From Paraperlucidibaca baekdonensis (GTDB lineage: Bacteria > Pseudomonadota > Gammaproteobacteria > Pseudomonadales > Moraxellaceae), in NCBI RefSeq assembly GCF_003387535.1, contig NZ_QUNR01000001.1, forward strand, positions 310,001 to 374,000: a DNA stretch of 64,000 nucleotides. The letters run 5' to 3'. The position numbers were made by a program, and so were the translations under genes. Below, piece by piece: positions 1-9,164 of the stretch. The first letter of the stretch is position 1; each line of letters starts with the position of its first letter. The notes below the pieces were generated by a model. That model saw only the letters and a program-made list of their open reading frames with translations, did not search any database and was not told the origin of the DNA.

Positions 1-772
1 CACCCTCGGCGGCAGCGACGGCAATCACGGCAATGTTCAAGCGCTCACGCGGCAGCTCATTCATCATATAAGCGAAGCCTTTGCCTTCTTGACCGAGCAG
101 GCAGTTCACCGGCACGCGCACGTTATCCATGAAAAGCTCGGATGTGTCTTGCGACTGCAGACCCATTTTCACCAGCTTTTTGCCTTTGTTAAAGCCGGGC
201 AGGGAGGTATCAATGAGCAGCAAGGACACGCCCTTAGCGCCAGCGCTTGGGTCCGTTTTAACCGCCATGATGACGATATCGGCATGTTGGCCATTGGAGA
301 TGAAGGTTTTCGAACCATTCACCACATAATGATCACCGTCGCGCACCGCACTAGTACGAATGGCCGCGAGGTCAGACCCCGCACCGGGCTCCGACATGCC
401 AATGGCCGACACCGCTTCGCCAGAAGCCATGCGCGGCAGCCAATAATCTTTCACGGCCTGCGTGCCCAAATGCTCAACATAAGGTGCACAAATATCCGAA
501 TGCACACTCACGCCAGTGGCGAGTGAAGACAGGCCCATTTTCGACATTTCGTTGAGAATGACCATGGAATACTGGAAGGGCACACCAACGCCACCGTATT
601 GCTCGGGCTGATCAACACAGAGCAGGCCATTGTCACCGAGCTTGTTCCAAAACTCACGCGGCATCCACGCGTCTTTTTCCCACTGCTCATAGTGCGGGTG
701 AATTTCATTTTCCAAGAAGCGCTTCACGTTGTCGCGAAACAGTTCGAGTTCGGCAGTGTCGATAGCGGCCAT
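1..772 (-). CDS. Acyl-CoA dehydrogenase, C-terminus cut off by window edge
   Basis: Reading leftward from an ATG at 770-772, the frame stays open for 257 codons to the window edge, so only the N-terminal part is present. The translation has the acyl-CoA dehydrogenase N-terminal helical domain, then the family motif GMSEPGAGSDL followed by the FAD-contacting middle-domain stretch with TFISNGQHAD. Such enzymes oxidise acyl-CoA to trans-2-enoyl-CoA and pass electrons to electron-transfer flavoprotein in the cytoplasm. A purine-rich ribosome site (GAGAAG) lies just before the start. The catalytic glutamate region lies outside the window, so chain-length or branched-chain specificity cannot be judged. 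The family is certain; the exact substrate is not. Confidence 0.9.
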   Translation of the reverse strand, partial: MAAIDTAELELFRDNVKRFLENEIHPHYEQWEKDAWMPREFWNKLGDNGLLCVDQPEQYGGVGVPFQYSMVILNEMSKMGLSSLATGVSVHSDICAPYVEHLGTQAVKDYWLPRMASGEAVSAIGMSEPGAGSDLAAIRTSAVRDGDHYVVNGSKTFISNGQHADIVIMAVKTDPSAGAKGVSLLLIDTSLPGFNKGKKLVKMGLQSQDTSELFMDNVRVPVNCLLGQEGKGFAYMMNELPRERLNIAVIAVAAAEG

Positions 773-914
773 AATCTTCTCTCAAGTCAGTGGGGGTATT
801 GGCAATTCGTCGCGCATTTTATGTCATTTAATGAACAATCGGTACCATACGACAGGTCTCGGTCAAGCCATCAAGCCGCTACACTAGGATTCAATATTGC
901 CTAGGAAGACTTTT

Positions 915-1250
915 ATGACTGATGATTTACTGCGTGCTGTCCGCGAAAAAACTGCAACCTTTGCATATGTCTTGGCACATATTCAAACGCATTATGAATA
1001 TTCCCCCACAGCGTTTCGCAATGGCAACTCGGCCAATTCCGCCGGCCAAAACGAGGGGGCTTGCCGAGTGTTTGCCTATGCTCAGCTCGTCGGCTTAAGC
1101 GAAAATGACACGTTGCTGTGTTTCGCTGAGCATTACGCTAGTGTGTTGGCCTCACCATCGGGTAGCGATCATGCCAATATTCGCGCCTTTATGGACAGCG
1201 GCTGGGCGGGTATTGCTTTCGACACGCCCGCCCTAAGCGCAAAAACTTAA
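915..1250 (+). CDS. HopJ type III effector family protein
   Basis: This 111-residue protein matches the small HopJ family. It has an N-terminal aromatic helix, then YSPTAFRNG, NSAGQNEGAC and near the end DHANIRAFMDSGW, all characteristic of that family. I start it at the ATG at 915 because AGGAAG lies 7 bases upstream; an in-frame start at 897 has no such site. Despite the name, which comes from a Pseudomonas syringae effector, homologues occur widely in free-living gammaproteobacteria and their function is unknown. There is no signal peptide or membrane segment. It is divergent from the acyl-CoA dehydrogenase at 1-772, with a 142-base shared promoter region. No secretion genes are nearby, so an effector role is unlikely here. 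Confidence 0.8.
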   Translation: MTDDLLRAVREKTATFAYVLAHIQTHYEYSPTAFRNGNSANSAGQNEGACRVFAYAQLVGLSENDTLLCFAEHYASVLASPSGSDHANIRAFMDSGWAGIAFDTPALSAKT

Positions 1251-1268
1251 GTAAACCATCCACGGGTG

Positions 1269-1297
1269 TTGACGTTTTGTTGACACACTGATTATAC
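1269..1297 (+). promoter_or_regulatory. Sigma70-like promoter of the Ala-rich exported protein
   Basis: A -35 box TTGACG (1269-1274) and a -10 box TTATAC (1292-1297) are separated by 17 bases. They lie 13 bases before the start codon at 1311, so any leader is very short. GAGG at 1302-1305 is the likely ribosome site. Confidence 0.5.
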
Positions 1298-1310
1298 AAA
1301 TGAGGTTTTT

Positions 1311-1907
1311 ATGAATCGCACTGCATTAGTTACCGCATTACTACTCGCTACCACCAGCGCCTATGCACTCGATGCACGTATCAACACGGGTCTACAAATC
1401 GCCGGCATGACTGCCGAGGGTGATGCCAACGCCTCGGTTGATTTAAAAGCCCAGAAGGAAGCCGCTGCGAAAGCCGCTGCGGCAGCAAAAGCCAGCGGCA
1501 ACGCGGCCATCAGCGATGCCAAAGCCCAAGCCGAAGCCAAAATGGGCGCTGCCCAAGCCTCGGTTGCCGGCTTCAAGCAAAGCGCTGAAATGAAAATTGG
1601 CGCCAAAGATCGCATCGCCCTAGCCAAGCATTACGCCAGCGGTAAAGCCGCCAACAAACTGATGGGCAAAATGTTTGGCAGCACTGATGCCTCTGCACCG
1701 GAGGCCGGTTATGAGTCTAAGCTGGTGCTCGGCGCCAAGCTCGATGCCGGCTTAGCGAAATCAGCGGTTAATGTCGATGCCAGCTCGGTAGCCAAGCTCG
1801 GCAAACAACCCAAGGGCACTGAGCTGAAAAAGATTGGCGATCATGTGGTCCGTGTCGATGCCAAAACGCAGGTGGTATTAGACGTGGCGGCTATTAGCCC
1901 GAAATAA
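1311..1907 (+). CDS. Ala-rich exported protein of unknown function
   Basis: I do not recognise this 198-residue protein. It begins with a typical Sec signal peptide of about 19 residues, with cleavage likely after TTSAYA. Residues 45-110 are dominated by Ala, Lys, Glu and Gln and should form a long helix or coiled coil, with repeated AKAAAAAKA-type stretches. The C-terminal 35 residues are different: they look folded and beta-rich, around GDHVVRVDAKTQVVLDV. The gene has its own promoter just upstream and a strong terminator at 1923-1959, so it is a single-gene unit. A periplasmic or outer-membrane-associated structural or stress role is possible but is inference only. It stands between a HopJ gene and glyQ, which gives no functional hint. 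Confidence 0.75.
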   Translation: MNRTALVTALLLATTSAYALDARINTGLQIAGMTAEGDANASVDLKAQKEAAAKAAAAAKASGNAAISDAKAQAEAKMGAAQASVAGFKQSAEMKIGAKDRIALAKHYASGKAANKLMGKMFGSTDASAPEAGYESKLVLGAKLDAGLAKSAVNVDASSVAKLGKQPKGTELKKIGDHVVRVDAKTQVVLDVAAISPK

Positions 1908-1922
1908 GCCATCTGGCTTAGA

Positions 1923-1959
1923 AAAAGGGTCAATGCCAATACCGCATTGGCCCTTTTTT
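1923..1959 (+). terminator. Rho-independent terminator after the Ala-rich protein
   Basis: A 13-base-pair stem with one G-T pair (AAAGGGTCAATGC pairing with GCATTGGCCCTTT) closes a short loop and is followed by a run of T. It ends the single-gene unit at 1311-1907 and insulates glyQ. Confidence 0.85.
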
Positions 1960-2008
1960 GTGCCGATTGAATCGGCCTCAGCTATACTTACGCGTTCGAT
2001 TGCCGCCT

Positions 2009-2024
2009 AGCAGCCATGGCTGCT
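2009..2024. repeat. Perfect 16-bp palindrome in the glyQ leader
   Basis: AGCAGCCATGGCTGCT is a perfect inverted repeat 35 bases before the glyQ start codon. It is flanked on both sides by the direct repeat TTGCCGCC. It could be an operator or an RNA hairpin in the glyQS leader; the sequence alone does not say which. A -10-like TATACT lies at 1983-1988, but no good -35 box is spaced correctly. Confidence 0.45.
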
Positions 2025-2059
2025 CAGTGCTTGCCGCCCTACGACGTCAGGAATAGCTC

Positions 2060-3031
2060 ATGAGCGATACCGCACAACCCATCCAAACCTTTCAAGGCCT
2101 GATTTTAGCGCTGCAGCGCTATTGGGCGGAGCAGGGCTGCTGCATTTTGCAGCCCTATGATATGGAAATGGGCGCTGGTACCTTCCACACCGCAACGTTT
2201 CTGCGTGCCATTGGTCCGGAAGCCTGGCATGCCGCCTATGTGCAGCCCTCGCGCCGGCCATCCGATGGTCGCTATGGCGAAAATCCCAATCGCCTGCAGC
2301 ACTATTACCAGTTTCAGGTTGTGCTAAAGCCCAATCCGCCGAATATCCAAGAGCTCTACTTAGACTCATTGCGCCATATTGGCATTGACCCCACCGTGCA
2401 CGACATCCGTTTTGTTGAGGATAACTGGGAGTCGCCCACGCTCGGTGCCTGGGGCTTAGGCTGGGAGATTTGGCTCAATGGCATGGAAGTCACGCAATTT
2501 ACGTATTTCCAGCAAGTCGGCGGCCTCGAATGCTACCCCGTAACCGGCGAAATCACGTACGGTCTCGAGCGCCTGGCTATGTATCTGCAAGGCGTGGATT
2601 CGGTTTATGACTTAGTTTGGACCGATGGCCCGTTTGGCAAAGTCACTTACGGCGATGCCTTTCATCAAAACGAGGTGGAGCAGTCGACCTATAACTTTGA
2701 GCACGCCAATATCGACGAACTCTTTAAGCTGTTTGACCTCTACGAGTCCGAATCCAACCGCATCATGGCGCTGAAATTGCCATTACCGGCCTATGAGTTT
2801 GTGCTGAAGGCCTCACATACGTTCAATTTACTCGATGCCCGCCGCGCTATTTCGGTGACCGAGCGTCAACGCTTTATTTTGCGCGTGCGTACCCTCGCGC
2901 GCGCCGTGGCTCAAAGCTATTTCGACTCACGCGCCGCACTGGGCTTCCCATTGGCCGATCCGACGCTGCGCGCTGAAGTGATGGCCCAAATCGATGCCCA
3001 GACGGCACCCGCAGCGGAGAAAAAAGCATGA
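2060..3031 (+). CDS. glyQ: Glycine--tRNA ligase, alpha subunit
   Basis: This is the alpha chain of the bacterial alpha2beta2 glycyl-tRNA synthetase, which charges tRNA-Gly in the cytoplasm. The 323 residues match the usual family length of about 300. Hallmarks include the N-terminal [17 protein letters not shown], then [21 protein letters not shown] and the class II catalytic-core region around [24 protein letters not shown] upstream of the ATG supports the start. The last codons overlap glyS by four bases (ATGA), so the two subunits are translationally coupled, which suits their fixed 1:1 ratio. A 16-bp palindrome sits in the leader. Nothing is missing or unusual. Confidence 0.98.
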   Translation: MSDTAQPIQTFQGLILALQRYWAEQGCCILQPYDMEMGAGTFHTATFLRAIGPEAWHAAYVQPSRRPSDGRYGENPNRLQHYYQFQVVLKPNPPNIQELYLDSLRHIGIDPTVHDIRFVEDNWESPTLGAWGLGWEIWLNGMEVTQFTYFQQVGGLECYPVTGEITYGLERLAMYLQGVDSVYDLVWTDGPFGKVTYGDAFHQNEVEQSTYNFEHANIDELFKLFDLYESESNRIMALKLPLPAYEFVLKASHTFNLLDARRAISVTERQRFILRVRTLARAVAQSYFDSRAALGFPLADPTLRAEVMAQIDAQTAPAAEKKA

Positions 3032-5079
3032 GCCATCCATCGGTATTGTTTGAATTAGGCGGCGAAGAGCTGCCACCGAAGTCATTGCTCACGCTAGCAA
3101 CGGCCTTACGCGATGGCGTGGAGCAGGGCCTACTCGCCGCCGGCCTCAAGTTCAGCGGTGTGCAGTTTTATGCAGCGCCGCGACGACTGGCTATTCGCAT
3201 TGAAGCATTGGCACCACAGCAACCCGATCGCGATGTGCGCGCCGACGGCCCGCCGATAAAGGCGGCATTTTCTGCCGATGGACAAGCGACGCCCGCGGCG
3301 CTGGGTTTTGCCCGAAAGCATGGGGTAGAGGTTGCCGATTTAGACCGCAGCGGCGAAAAACTTCGCTATGTTCGTACGGTGCCGGGTGAGGCCTCTGTTG
3401 CTTTGCTGCCGGGTATTTTTGAGCAGGCCATTAAACAGCTCCCCATTGCCAAACGCATGCGCTGGGGCAGCAGCCGGATTGAGTTTGTGCGCCCCATGCA
3501 TTGGCTGGTCATGCTCTACGGCGATGCCGTGGTGCCGGCAACTTTGTTGGGTTTGTCGAGTGGCCGCGTTAGCCGTGGACACCGCTTTCATCATCCCGAG
3601 CCGGTTGAGCTGGCACATGCCGATAACTATCTCGATGCCATGAAGACCGCCTATGTGGTGGCAGACTTTGATGCGCGCCGCGAGCAAATTCGTCATTTGG
3701 TGAATGACTTAGCTGCGCAAGCCGGAGGGCGGCCTCTCATGCCCGATGCCCTGCTTAATGAAGTCACCGCATTAGTCGAATGGCCTGTGCCGTTGGTCTG
3801 TCGCTTTGAAGAGCGGTTTTTGAGTGTTCCACAAGAAGCGCTCATTTCCACCATGCAAGACAACCAAAAGTACTTTTGCCTAGTCGATGCCAATGATCAG
3901 CTCATGGCGCGCTTCATTACGGTGGCTAATATCGACTCCAGCGATCCTGAAAAGATTATTTCTGGCAATGAAAAGGTGGTTCGCCCACGCCTGACCGATG
4001 CCGAGTTCTTTTTTAGCCAAGACAAAAAAATCACACTGGCTCAGCGAAATGAGCGCCTCAAGCAGATTGTTTTCCAGGCACAGCTCGGCACCGTGTATGA
4101 AAAGGCGCAACGCGTATCGGCGCTGGCAAGCCATATAGCAGGGCTCATTGATGCCGATGAAGCGGCAGCGGAGCTCGCCGGTCTACTGTCTAAGTCTGAT
4201 TTGGCCAGCGAGATGGTCAGCGAGTTTCCAGAGCTGCAAGGCATCGCCGGCTACCATTATGCGCGCCACGAAGGCTTGGCTGATGATGTTGCCTTGGCAC
4301 TCACGGAGCAGTACTTACCGCGTTTTTCTGGCGATAACTTGCCGACCACGTCCACCGGCACGGCGGTTTCCTTGGCCGATAAACTCGACACACTGACCGG
4401 CTTATTTGCCATTGGTCAGCCGCCAACCGGCTCGAAAGACCCGTTTGCTTTGCGTCGTGCCGCGTTAGGCATCTTGCGCATGCTCATTGATGGAAACTAT
4501 TCGATTGATTTACGCACGCTGGTTGCTACCGCTGTTGCGCAACACGGCGCTGCCGTGACGCAGGCGAATGCATCCGATGAAGTCTTTGCTTTCCTGCTGG
4601 GCCGCTACCGAGCCATGTTTGAAGAGCAAGGCATCAGTGCGGAAATCATTGCGGCAGTTCAAGCCTGCCAGCCTAGCGTGGCTGCCGATGTTGCACGGCG
4701 GGTTCATGCAGTGGCTAGCTTTAGTCAGCTGCCAGAAGCGGCGGCACTGGCGGCAGCCAACAAACGCGTGGCGAACATCTTAGCGAAAGAGCCTTCGATG
4801 ACGGGCGAACTTGATGCCGCACTGTTGCAAGAGCCCGCAGAGCAAGCCCTTGCTGCAGAGCTCAGCGCATTACATGGACGATTGGCGCCTTTATATGCAG
4901 CCGGCGATTACACTGCGGCCTTGGGCTTGCTGGCCTCGCTTCGCGCGCCGGTTGACGCCTTTTTCGATCAAGTCATGGTGAATGCTGACGACCTTGCTAT
5001 TCGGCATAATCGCTTATTACTGCTGAGCCAGTTACGCGCGCTATTTTTACGCGTCGCTGATATTTCCGCACTCAGCTAA
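3028..5079 (+). CDS. glyS: Glycine--tRNA ligase, beta subunit
   Basis: The beta chain of glycyl-tRNA synthetase binds tRNA-Gly and completes the tetramer with GlyQ. The 683 residues are normal for the family. Typical stretches are the N-terminal [14 protein letters not shown], the middle block around [24 protein letters not shown], and [18 protein letters not shown]. The C-terminal part, from about residue 560, corresponds to the anticodon-binding region. The ATG overlaps the glyQ stop by four bases. A hairpin at 5106-5137 downstream may end the transcript, although it lacks a long T run. Confidence 0.98.
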   Translation: MSHPSVLFELGGEELPPKSLLTLATALRDGVEQGLLAAGLKFSGVQFYAAPRRLAIRIEALAPQQPDRDVRADGPPIKAAFSADGQATPAALGFARKHGVEVADLDRSGEKLRYVRTVPGEASVALLPGIFEQAIKQLPIAKRMRWGSSRIEFVRPMHWLVMLYGDAVVPATLLGLSSGRVSRGHRFHHPEPVELAHADNYLDAMKTAYVVADFDARREQIRHLVNDLAAQAGGRPLMPDALLNEVTALVEWPVPLVCRFEERFLSVPQEALISTMQDNQKYFCLVDANDQLMARFITVANIDSSDPEKIISGNEKVVRPRLTDAEFFFSQDKKITLAQRNERLKQIVFQAQLGTVYEKAQRVSALASHIAGLIDADEAAAELAGLLSKSDLASEMVSEFPELQGIAGYHYARHEGLADDVALALTEQYLPRFSGDNLPTTSTGTAVSLADKLDTLTGLFAIGQPPTGSKDPFALRRAALGILRMLIDGNYSIDLRTLVATAVAQHGAAVTQANASDEVFAFLLGRYRAMFEEQGISAEIIAAVQACQPSVAADVARRVHAVASFSQLPEAAALAAANKRVANILAKEPSMTGELDAALLQEPAEQALAAELSALHGRLAPLYAAGDYTAALGLLASLRAPVDAFFDQVMVNADDLAIRHNRLLLLSQLRALFLRVADISALS

Positions 5080-5105
5080 GATCACGTTCAATAGCGTATA
5101 GACAA

Positions 5106-5137
5106 GACCAATTGTCCGATATGCCGGGCAATTGGTC
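5106..5137 (+). terminator. Hairpin after glyS, possible weak terminator
   Basis: A 9-bp perfect stem (GACCAATTG with CAATTGGTC) encloses a 14-base loop 26 bases after the glyS stop. The following bases are not a T run, so termination would be weak or Rho-assisted. Confidence 0.4.
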
Positions 5138-5148
5138 GAAAACTGCCA

Positions 5149-5198
5149 ATGACCGGTAGGTGTTATGTGCGTATAAGTTAACTGTCTTCAACTTATAC
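5149..5198 (+). promoter_or_regulatory. Promoter and overlapping operator-like inverted repeat before acyl-CoA dehydrogenase
   Basis: ATGACC (5149-5154) and TATAAG (5172-5177), 17 bases apart, make a plausible sigma70 promoter. The -10 box lies inside the left arm of an inverted repeat, GTATAAGTT-N10-AACTTATAC (5171-5198), whose right arm ends 13 bases before the start codon at 5212. This arrangement fits a dimeric repressor that blocks the promoter, perhaps a fatty-acid-sensing TetR- or GntR-type protein. It does not look like the known FadR or PsrA sites. No regulator gene is adjacent. Confidence 0.45.
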
Positions 5199-5211
5199 GA
5201 GTGACAACATC

Positions 5212-7029
5212 ATGCCAGCTTATAAAGCCCCCCTGCGCGATATGCGCTTTCTGATGAATGAAGTTTTCGATTACCCAACGCATTACGCCAACTTGCCGGG
5301 TGGCGAAGAAGCTACGCCCGATCTCGTCGACGCCATCTTGGATGAGTGCGCGAAGTACTGTGAAGAAGTACTTGCGCCAATCAACCAGTCAGGCGATGAA
5401 GAGGGCTGTCATTTTGCCGATGGCGTGGTGACTACGCCTAAAGGCTTCAAAGATGCCTACGATCAATACGTTGCAGGCGGCTGGCAAGGCCTGAACTATC
5501 CCGCTGAATACGGTGGCCAAGGCCTGCCGATGTCTATGGGTCTGCTGAAAGCCGAGATGATGGGTACGGCTAACTGGTCATTTACCATGTATCCCGGCCT
5601 ATCGCTTGGCTGCATGAACACCATCATGTTGCATGGTGATGCTGAGCAGAAAGCCACCTATATGCCGCCACTCGTGGAAGGCCGCTGGCTGGGCACGATG
5701 TGCTTAACTGAACCACAGTGCGGCACCGACTTGGGTCAAGTAAAAACCAAAGCCGAAGCTCAAGCAGATGGCAGCTACAAGCTATATGGCACAAAGATCT
5801 TTATTTCTGCCGGCGATCACGACTTATCCGAAAATATTGTGCACATCGTGCTGGCTCGCTTACCTGACGCCCCTAAAGGCACGCGCGGTATTTCGTTGTT
5901 TATTGTGCCCAAATACAACGTCAATGCGGACGGTAGCCTAGGTGAGCGCAACCCCGTAAATGTTGGCTCGATTGAGCACAAGATGGGTATCCGCGCATCG
6001 GCGACTTGTGTGCTCAACTTTGACGGTGCAAATGCTTATTTGATTGGCCCGGCAAACAAAGGCCTTGAGTGCATGTTCACCTTCATGAACACCGCACGCA
6101 TTGGCACCGCCGTGCAGGGCGTTTGCCATGCGGAACAATCTTTCCAAGGCGCATTACCGTATGCCAAAGATCGCCGCTCAATGCGCGCACTGAGCGGCAA
6201 AAAAGACACTGATCACGCCGCTGACTCGCTGATTCATCACGGTGATGTGCGTCGTATGTTGCTGACTCAGAAGGCCGTTGCCGAAGGTGGTCGGGCCATG
6301 GTCTATTTCGCCTCACAACTGGCTGACAATATGTCGGTCGGTATCATTAACGGCGATATCGAAACCTATGATTATTGGGATGATAAGCTCGGCTTCTACA
6401 CACCCATTTTGAAAGGTGTGTTGACTGAGTTGGGCCTAGAAGCGGCTAATCTCGGCATGCAGGTTTTCGGCGGCCACGGTTACATCAAAGAGCACGGCAT
6501 GGAGCAGTACGCACGTGACGCGCGCATTGCCACACTCTATGAAGGCACCACCGGCATTCAGGCCTTAGATTTACTCGGCCGTAAGGTACTGCTCGGTTCG
6601 CGCGGCAAAGTGGTTCGCGAATTCACCGCGGAAATTGCAAAGTTCTGCCGTGATAACGTGGCGAACAAAGCCATGCGTCCTTTTGTTTGGGAGCTAACCA
6701 AGATTGTCACGCAGTGGAACTACCTCACCGTGCGTATCATGCTGCAAGCTCGTAAAGATCGTGACTTAGTTGGCACAGCCGCTAACGACTTCCTAATGTA
6801 TTCGGGCTACGCCATGTTGGCGTATTTCTGGGCCAAAATGGCTGCCGTTGCTTTCGACAAGCTCGAAAACGGTGGCAATGATGAGCCAGCATTTTACGAA
6901 GCAAAAATTCAAACGGCTGAGTTTTACTTCGATCGTTTGCTTCCACGCGCCAAAGGCCATGCAGACAGCATGCTGAAGCCGACAGCGTCTGTTATGCAGA
7001 TGAAACCAGAGCACTTTAACTTCGGTTAA
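5212..7029 (+). CDS. Long-form acyl-CoA dehydrogenase (about 600-residue family)
   Basis: This 605-residue enzyme belongs to the long acyl-CoA dehydrogenase family that includes DmdC (3-methylmercaptopropionyl-CoA dehydrogenase) and many beta-oxidation enzymes of marine bacteria. It oxidises an acyl-CoA thioester with FAD. Visible blocks are YPAEYGGQGLP, CLTEPQCGTDLGQVKTKA, KIFISAGDHD, GGHGYIKEHGMEQYARDARI and YEGTTGIQALDLLGRK; the Glu of the last block is where this family carries its catalytic base. The C-terminal extra domain accounts for the length. The gene is transcribed alone, between an operator-like repeat (5171-5198) and a strong terminator (7046-7081). Whether it acts on fatty acids or on DMSP-derived thioesters cannot be told; no dmdB or dmdD is nearby. 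Confidence 0.93.
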   Translation: MPAYKAPLRDMRFLMNEVFDYPTHYANLPGGEEATPDLVDAILDECAKYCEEVLAPINQSGDEEGCHFADGVVTTPKGFKDAYDQYVAGGWQGLNYPAEYGGQGLPMSMGLLKAEMMGTANWSFTMYPGLSLGCMNTIMLHGDAEQKATYMPPLVEGRWLGTMCLTEPQCGTDLGQVKTKAEAQADGSYKLYGTKIFISAGDHDLSENIVHIVLARLPDAPKGTRGISLFIVPKYNVNADGSLGERNPVNVGSIEHKMGIRASATCVLNFDGANAYLIGPANKGLECMFTFMNTARIGTAVQGVCHAEQSFQGALPYAKDRRSMRALSGKKDTDHAADSLIHHGDVRRMLLTQKAVAEGGRAMVYFASQLADNMSVGIINGDIETYDYWDDKLGFYTPILKGVLTELGLEAANLGMQVFGGHGYIKEHGMEQYARDARIATLYEGTTGIQALDLLGRKVLLGSRGKVVREFTAEIAKFCRDNVANKAMRPFVWELTKIVTQWNYLTVRIMLQARKDRDLVGTAANDFLMYSGYAMLAYFWAKMAAVAFDKLENGGNDEPAFYEAKIQTAEFYFDRLLPRAKGHADSMLKPTASVMQMKPEHFNFG

Positions 7030-7045
7030 GTGTAACGGCTGAACC

Positions 7046-7081
7046 AAAAGGGGCTATACCGATGGTATAAGCCCCTTTTTT
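7046..7081 (+). terminator. Rho-independent terminator after acyl-CoA dehydrogenase
   Basis: AAAAGGGGCTATACC pairs with GGTATAAGCCCCTTTT around a GAT loop, with one bulged A, and is followed by a T-rich tract. It ends the single-gene unit at 5212-7029. Confidence 0.9.
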
Positions 7082-7142
7082 ATTTATTCGCTGAAAATAT
7101 ATACCCGCCGATGCTAGCATGACACTTCGTTAGGAGAGCGTC

Positions 7143-8225
7143 ATGATGGCTGGCACCACATATACATTGACCCGCGTTTTATTGCTGATTGTGCTCATAT
7201 CGCTGGGCTATTTAAGCTACAACGTGTTGAGCCCGTTTTTTATTCCCATGGCATGGGCCGCCATTCTCGTCTTTGTGACCTGGCCGCTTTACCGCTGGCT
7301 CTACAATAAAGTTGGGCAACGCGAAAACATTGCTGCCGCCTTGATGACCACATTTTTGACCTTAGTTATGCTCGGGCCTCTCGCGTGGCTTTTAGTCCTT
7401 CTGCAGGCGGAGATACGCACAATTTATGGTCATATTGGTGAATTGCTAAGCCAAGACCAGCTACCTATTCCTGAACGATTTTCCACCGTCGTGCCCTGGC
7501 TGTACGAGGAGCTTGAGCGCTGGTGGACACAGGTTCATATTAATCCCGAGGCGACGAAAGAGAGTATTCGCAGCTTAGCCAGTCTTGGCTTACCACAAGC
7601 GAAACTTTTAGCTGGCGGCATTGGCCGTAATATGGCGAAATTAGCACTCACGGTATTTACAGCATTTTTCTTCTACCGTGATGGCCTCACCTTGATGCGT
7701 AGCACACGTAAAGCACTTTCATTGATTACTCCCGGGCAGGGCGATCGCTACATGAAAGCAGCTGGAGATATGACGCGCGCGGTCGTTTTTGGCATCGTGC
7801 TCACCGCCATCGCACAAGCAACACTCGCCGGTGCTGGCTATGCAGTGGCAGGCGCGCCTAACCCTATCTTCCTTGCGCTGTTGACGTTTGTGGTAGCCCT
7901 GGTGCCGTTTGGCACCCCGTTTGCGTGGGGCGGCGTATCGCTTTGGCTGCTTATTTCTGGCGACACCTTCAGTGCTATTGGCTTGATGATTTGGGGCGCG
8001 CTGTTTGTCAGCTCGGTGGATAACATCATCCGACCTTTAGTTATCTCTAACGCCACTAAAGTGTCGTTTCTACTTATTATGTTTGGCGTGCTTGGCGGCT
8101 TAACCGCTTTCGGCATGATTGGTCTGTTTATTGGGCCCGTCATTTTGGCGGTCATACTCGCCATTTGGAAAGAGTGGCTTGATCAGCCTGCGGAGGTTCA
8201 ATCCGCCTCATCGTCAGAGCCTTGA
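7143..8225 (+). CDS. AI-2E family transporter (PerM/TqsA-type permease)
   Basis: A 360-residue inner-membrane protein of the AI-2E exporter/PerM family. Hydrophobic segments lie near residues 10-50, 65-90, 160-180, 210-240, 245-290 and 300-345, giving about seven or eight helices. The long loop between residues 95 and 160 is typical of the family. The C-terminal part carries the expected FVALVPFGTPFAWGG, SVDNIIRPLVIS and FGMIGLFIGPVILAV blocks. Members export autoinducer-2 or act as ion or solute permeases; the substrate here is unknown. GGAGAG precedes the ATG at 7143. It converges on dus with only 6 bases between the stop codons. Confidence 0.92.
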   Translation: MMAGTTYTLTRVLLLIVLISLGYLSYNVLSPFFIPMAWAAILVFVTWPLYRWLYNKVGQRENIAAALMTTFLTLVMLGPLAWLLVLLQAEIRTIYGHIGELLSQDQLPIPERFSTVVPWLYEELERWWTQVHINPEATKESIRSLASLGLPQAKLLAGGIGRNMAKLALTVFTAFFFYRDGLTLMRSTRKALSLITPGQGDRYMKAAGDMTRAVVFGIVLTAIAQATLAGAGYAVAGAPNPIFLALLTFVVALVPFGTPFAWGGVSLWLLISGDTFSAIGLMIWGALFVSSVDNIIRPLVISNATKVSFLLIMFGVLGGLTAFGMIGLFIGPVILAVILAIWKEWLDQPAEVQSASSSEP

Positions 8226-8231
8226 TGTGCT

Positions 8232-9164
8232 TTAAACGGCAGCTGCCATGAGCATTTCGGTTCGTGTTTTTATGCGCTTCACGCGATTGAAATGCGCTGC
8301 TGCCTCTGGGTAATGCAATGCCGTCATGGCTAGCCACTGCTTATATCGGCCAACGACACCGCTATCATTGCCTTGCATATTAATCAGAAATTGTTGTTGC
8401 AGCTGATGCACTGATGGCCAGCTTAGCGCGGTTGTGTCGCGATTAATTTGGTTAATTAAGCCGGGCTGACTCACCGCTGCGCGTCCTACCATTAACGTAG
8501 AGCAGCCAGTAATATCTCGGCAGGCATGCGCTGAGGCAACACTGACAATGTCACCGTTAGCGATGAGCGGCATGCCATTGGCGTGACATCGAGCATCAGC
8601 AATTGCTCGCCAATCTACGGGTGGACGATACCCTTGTGATTTCGTTCTAGCGTGGATTGTTAGCCAACTACTGTTGGCCTGCGCAACAGCCGCCACGTTG
8701 TCAAAAAGCTCTTGCGTATTATTTATCCCTAAACGAATTTTTGCGCTCACAGGTATTTGCTTCGGCACAGCTTGCCGTACGGCTGACATAATTTTATATA
8801 TCAGCTCTGGCTCATTAAGTAGGGCTGCACCACCGCGATGCTTGTTAACTGTTTTAGCGGGGCAACCAAAGTTGATGTCTACCGCCGCTACACCAAGCTC
8901 AGCAGCTCGTGCAGCGCTTTCAGCCATAAGCTGAGGCTCGCTACCCAAGAGCTGCAAATGCACAGGCGTGCCATTGCGCGTTTGGCTTTTGCTGCACAAT
9001 TCGGGCATATGACGAAGAAATGTTGATTCAGGCAGAAGCTGCTGGGTAATGCGCAGAAACTCTGTCACACACCAAGCATACGAGCTTGCCTCTGTAAGTG
9101 TTTGGCGCATTAAAAAGTCGGTAAGACCCTCCATTGGCGCCAACACTACGCGTAATTGTTCCAC
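8232..9164 (-). CDS. tRNA-dihydrouridine synthase (DusC-like)
   Basis: This FMN enzyme reduces uridines in the tRNA D-loop. The barrel starts with RVVLAPMEGLTD. It is followed by WCVTEF, QLLGSEP, the catalytic-loop motif VDINFGCPAKTVNKHRGGAALL with its active-site Cys, and IPLIANGDI-type and VGRAAVSQP-type FMN-binding stretches. The length and the short N-terminus resemble DusC. The start is unusual. No ATG is available, and both candidates are GTG, at 9173 and 9164. The second has AGGTG six bases upstream and gives 310 residues, so I prefer it. It lies inside a 16-bp parS site (9157-9172). The gene follows gyrB on the same strand after a 60-base gap and may be its last operon member. Confidence 0.92.
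   Translation of the reverse strand: MEQLRVVLAPMEGLTDFLMRQTLTEASSYAWCVTEFLRITQQLLPESTFLRHMPELCSKSQTRNGTPVHLQLLGSEPQLMAESAARAAELGVAAVDINFGCPAKTVNKHRGGAALLNEPELIYKIMSAVRQAVPKQIPVSAKIRLGINNTQELFDNVAAVAQANSSWLTIHARTKSQGYRPPVDWRAIADARCHANGMPLIANGDIVSVASAHACRDITGCSTLMVGRAAVSQPGLINQINRDTTALSWPSVHQLQQQFLINMQGNDSGVVGRYKQWLAMTALHYPEAAAHFNRVKRIKTRTEMLMAAAV

Noticed and set aside
89..526. A 145-codon open frame on the plus strand
   Set aside because: It is antisense to a clear acyl-CoA dehydrogenase and has no family features.
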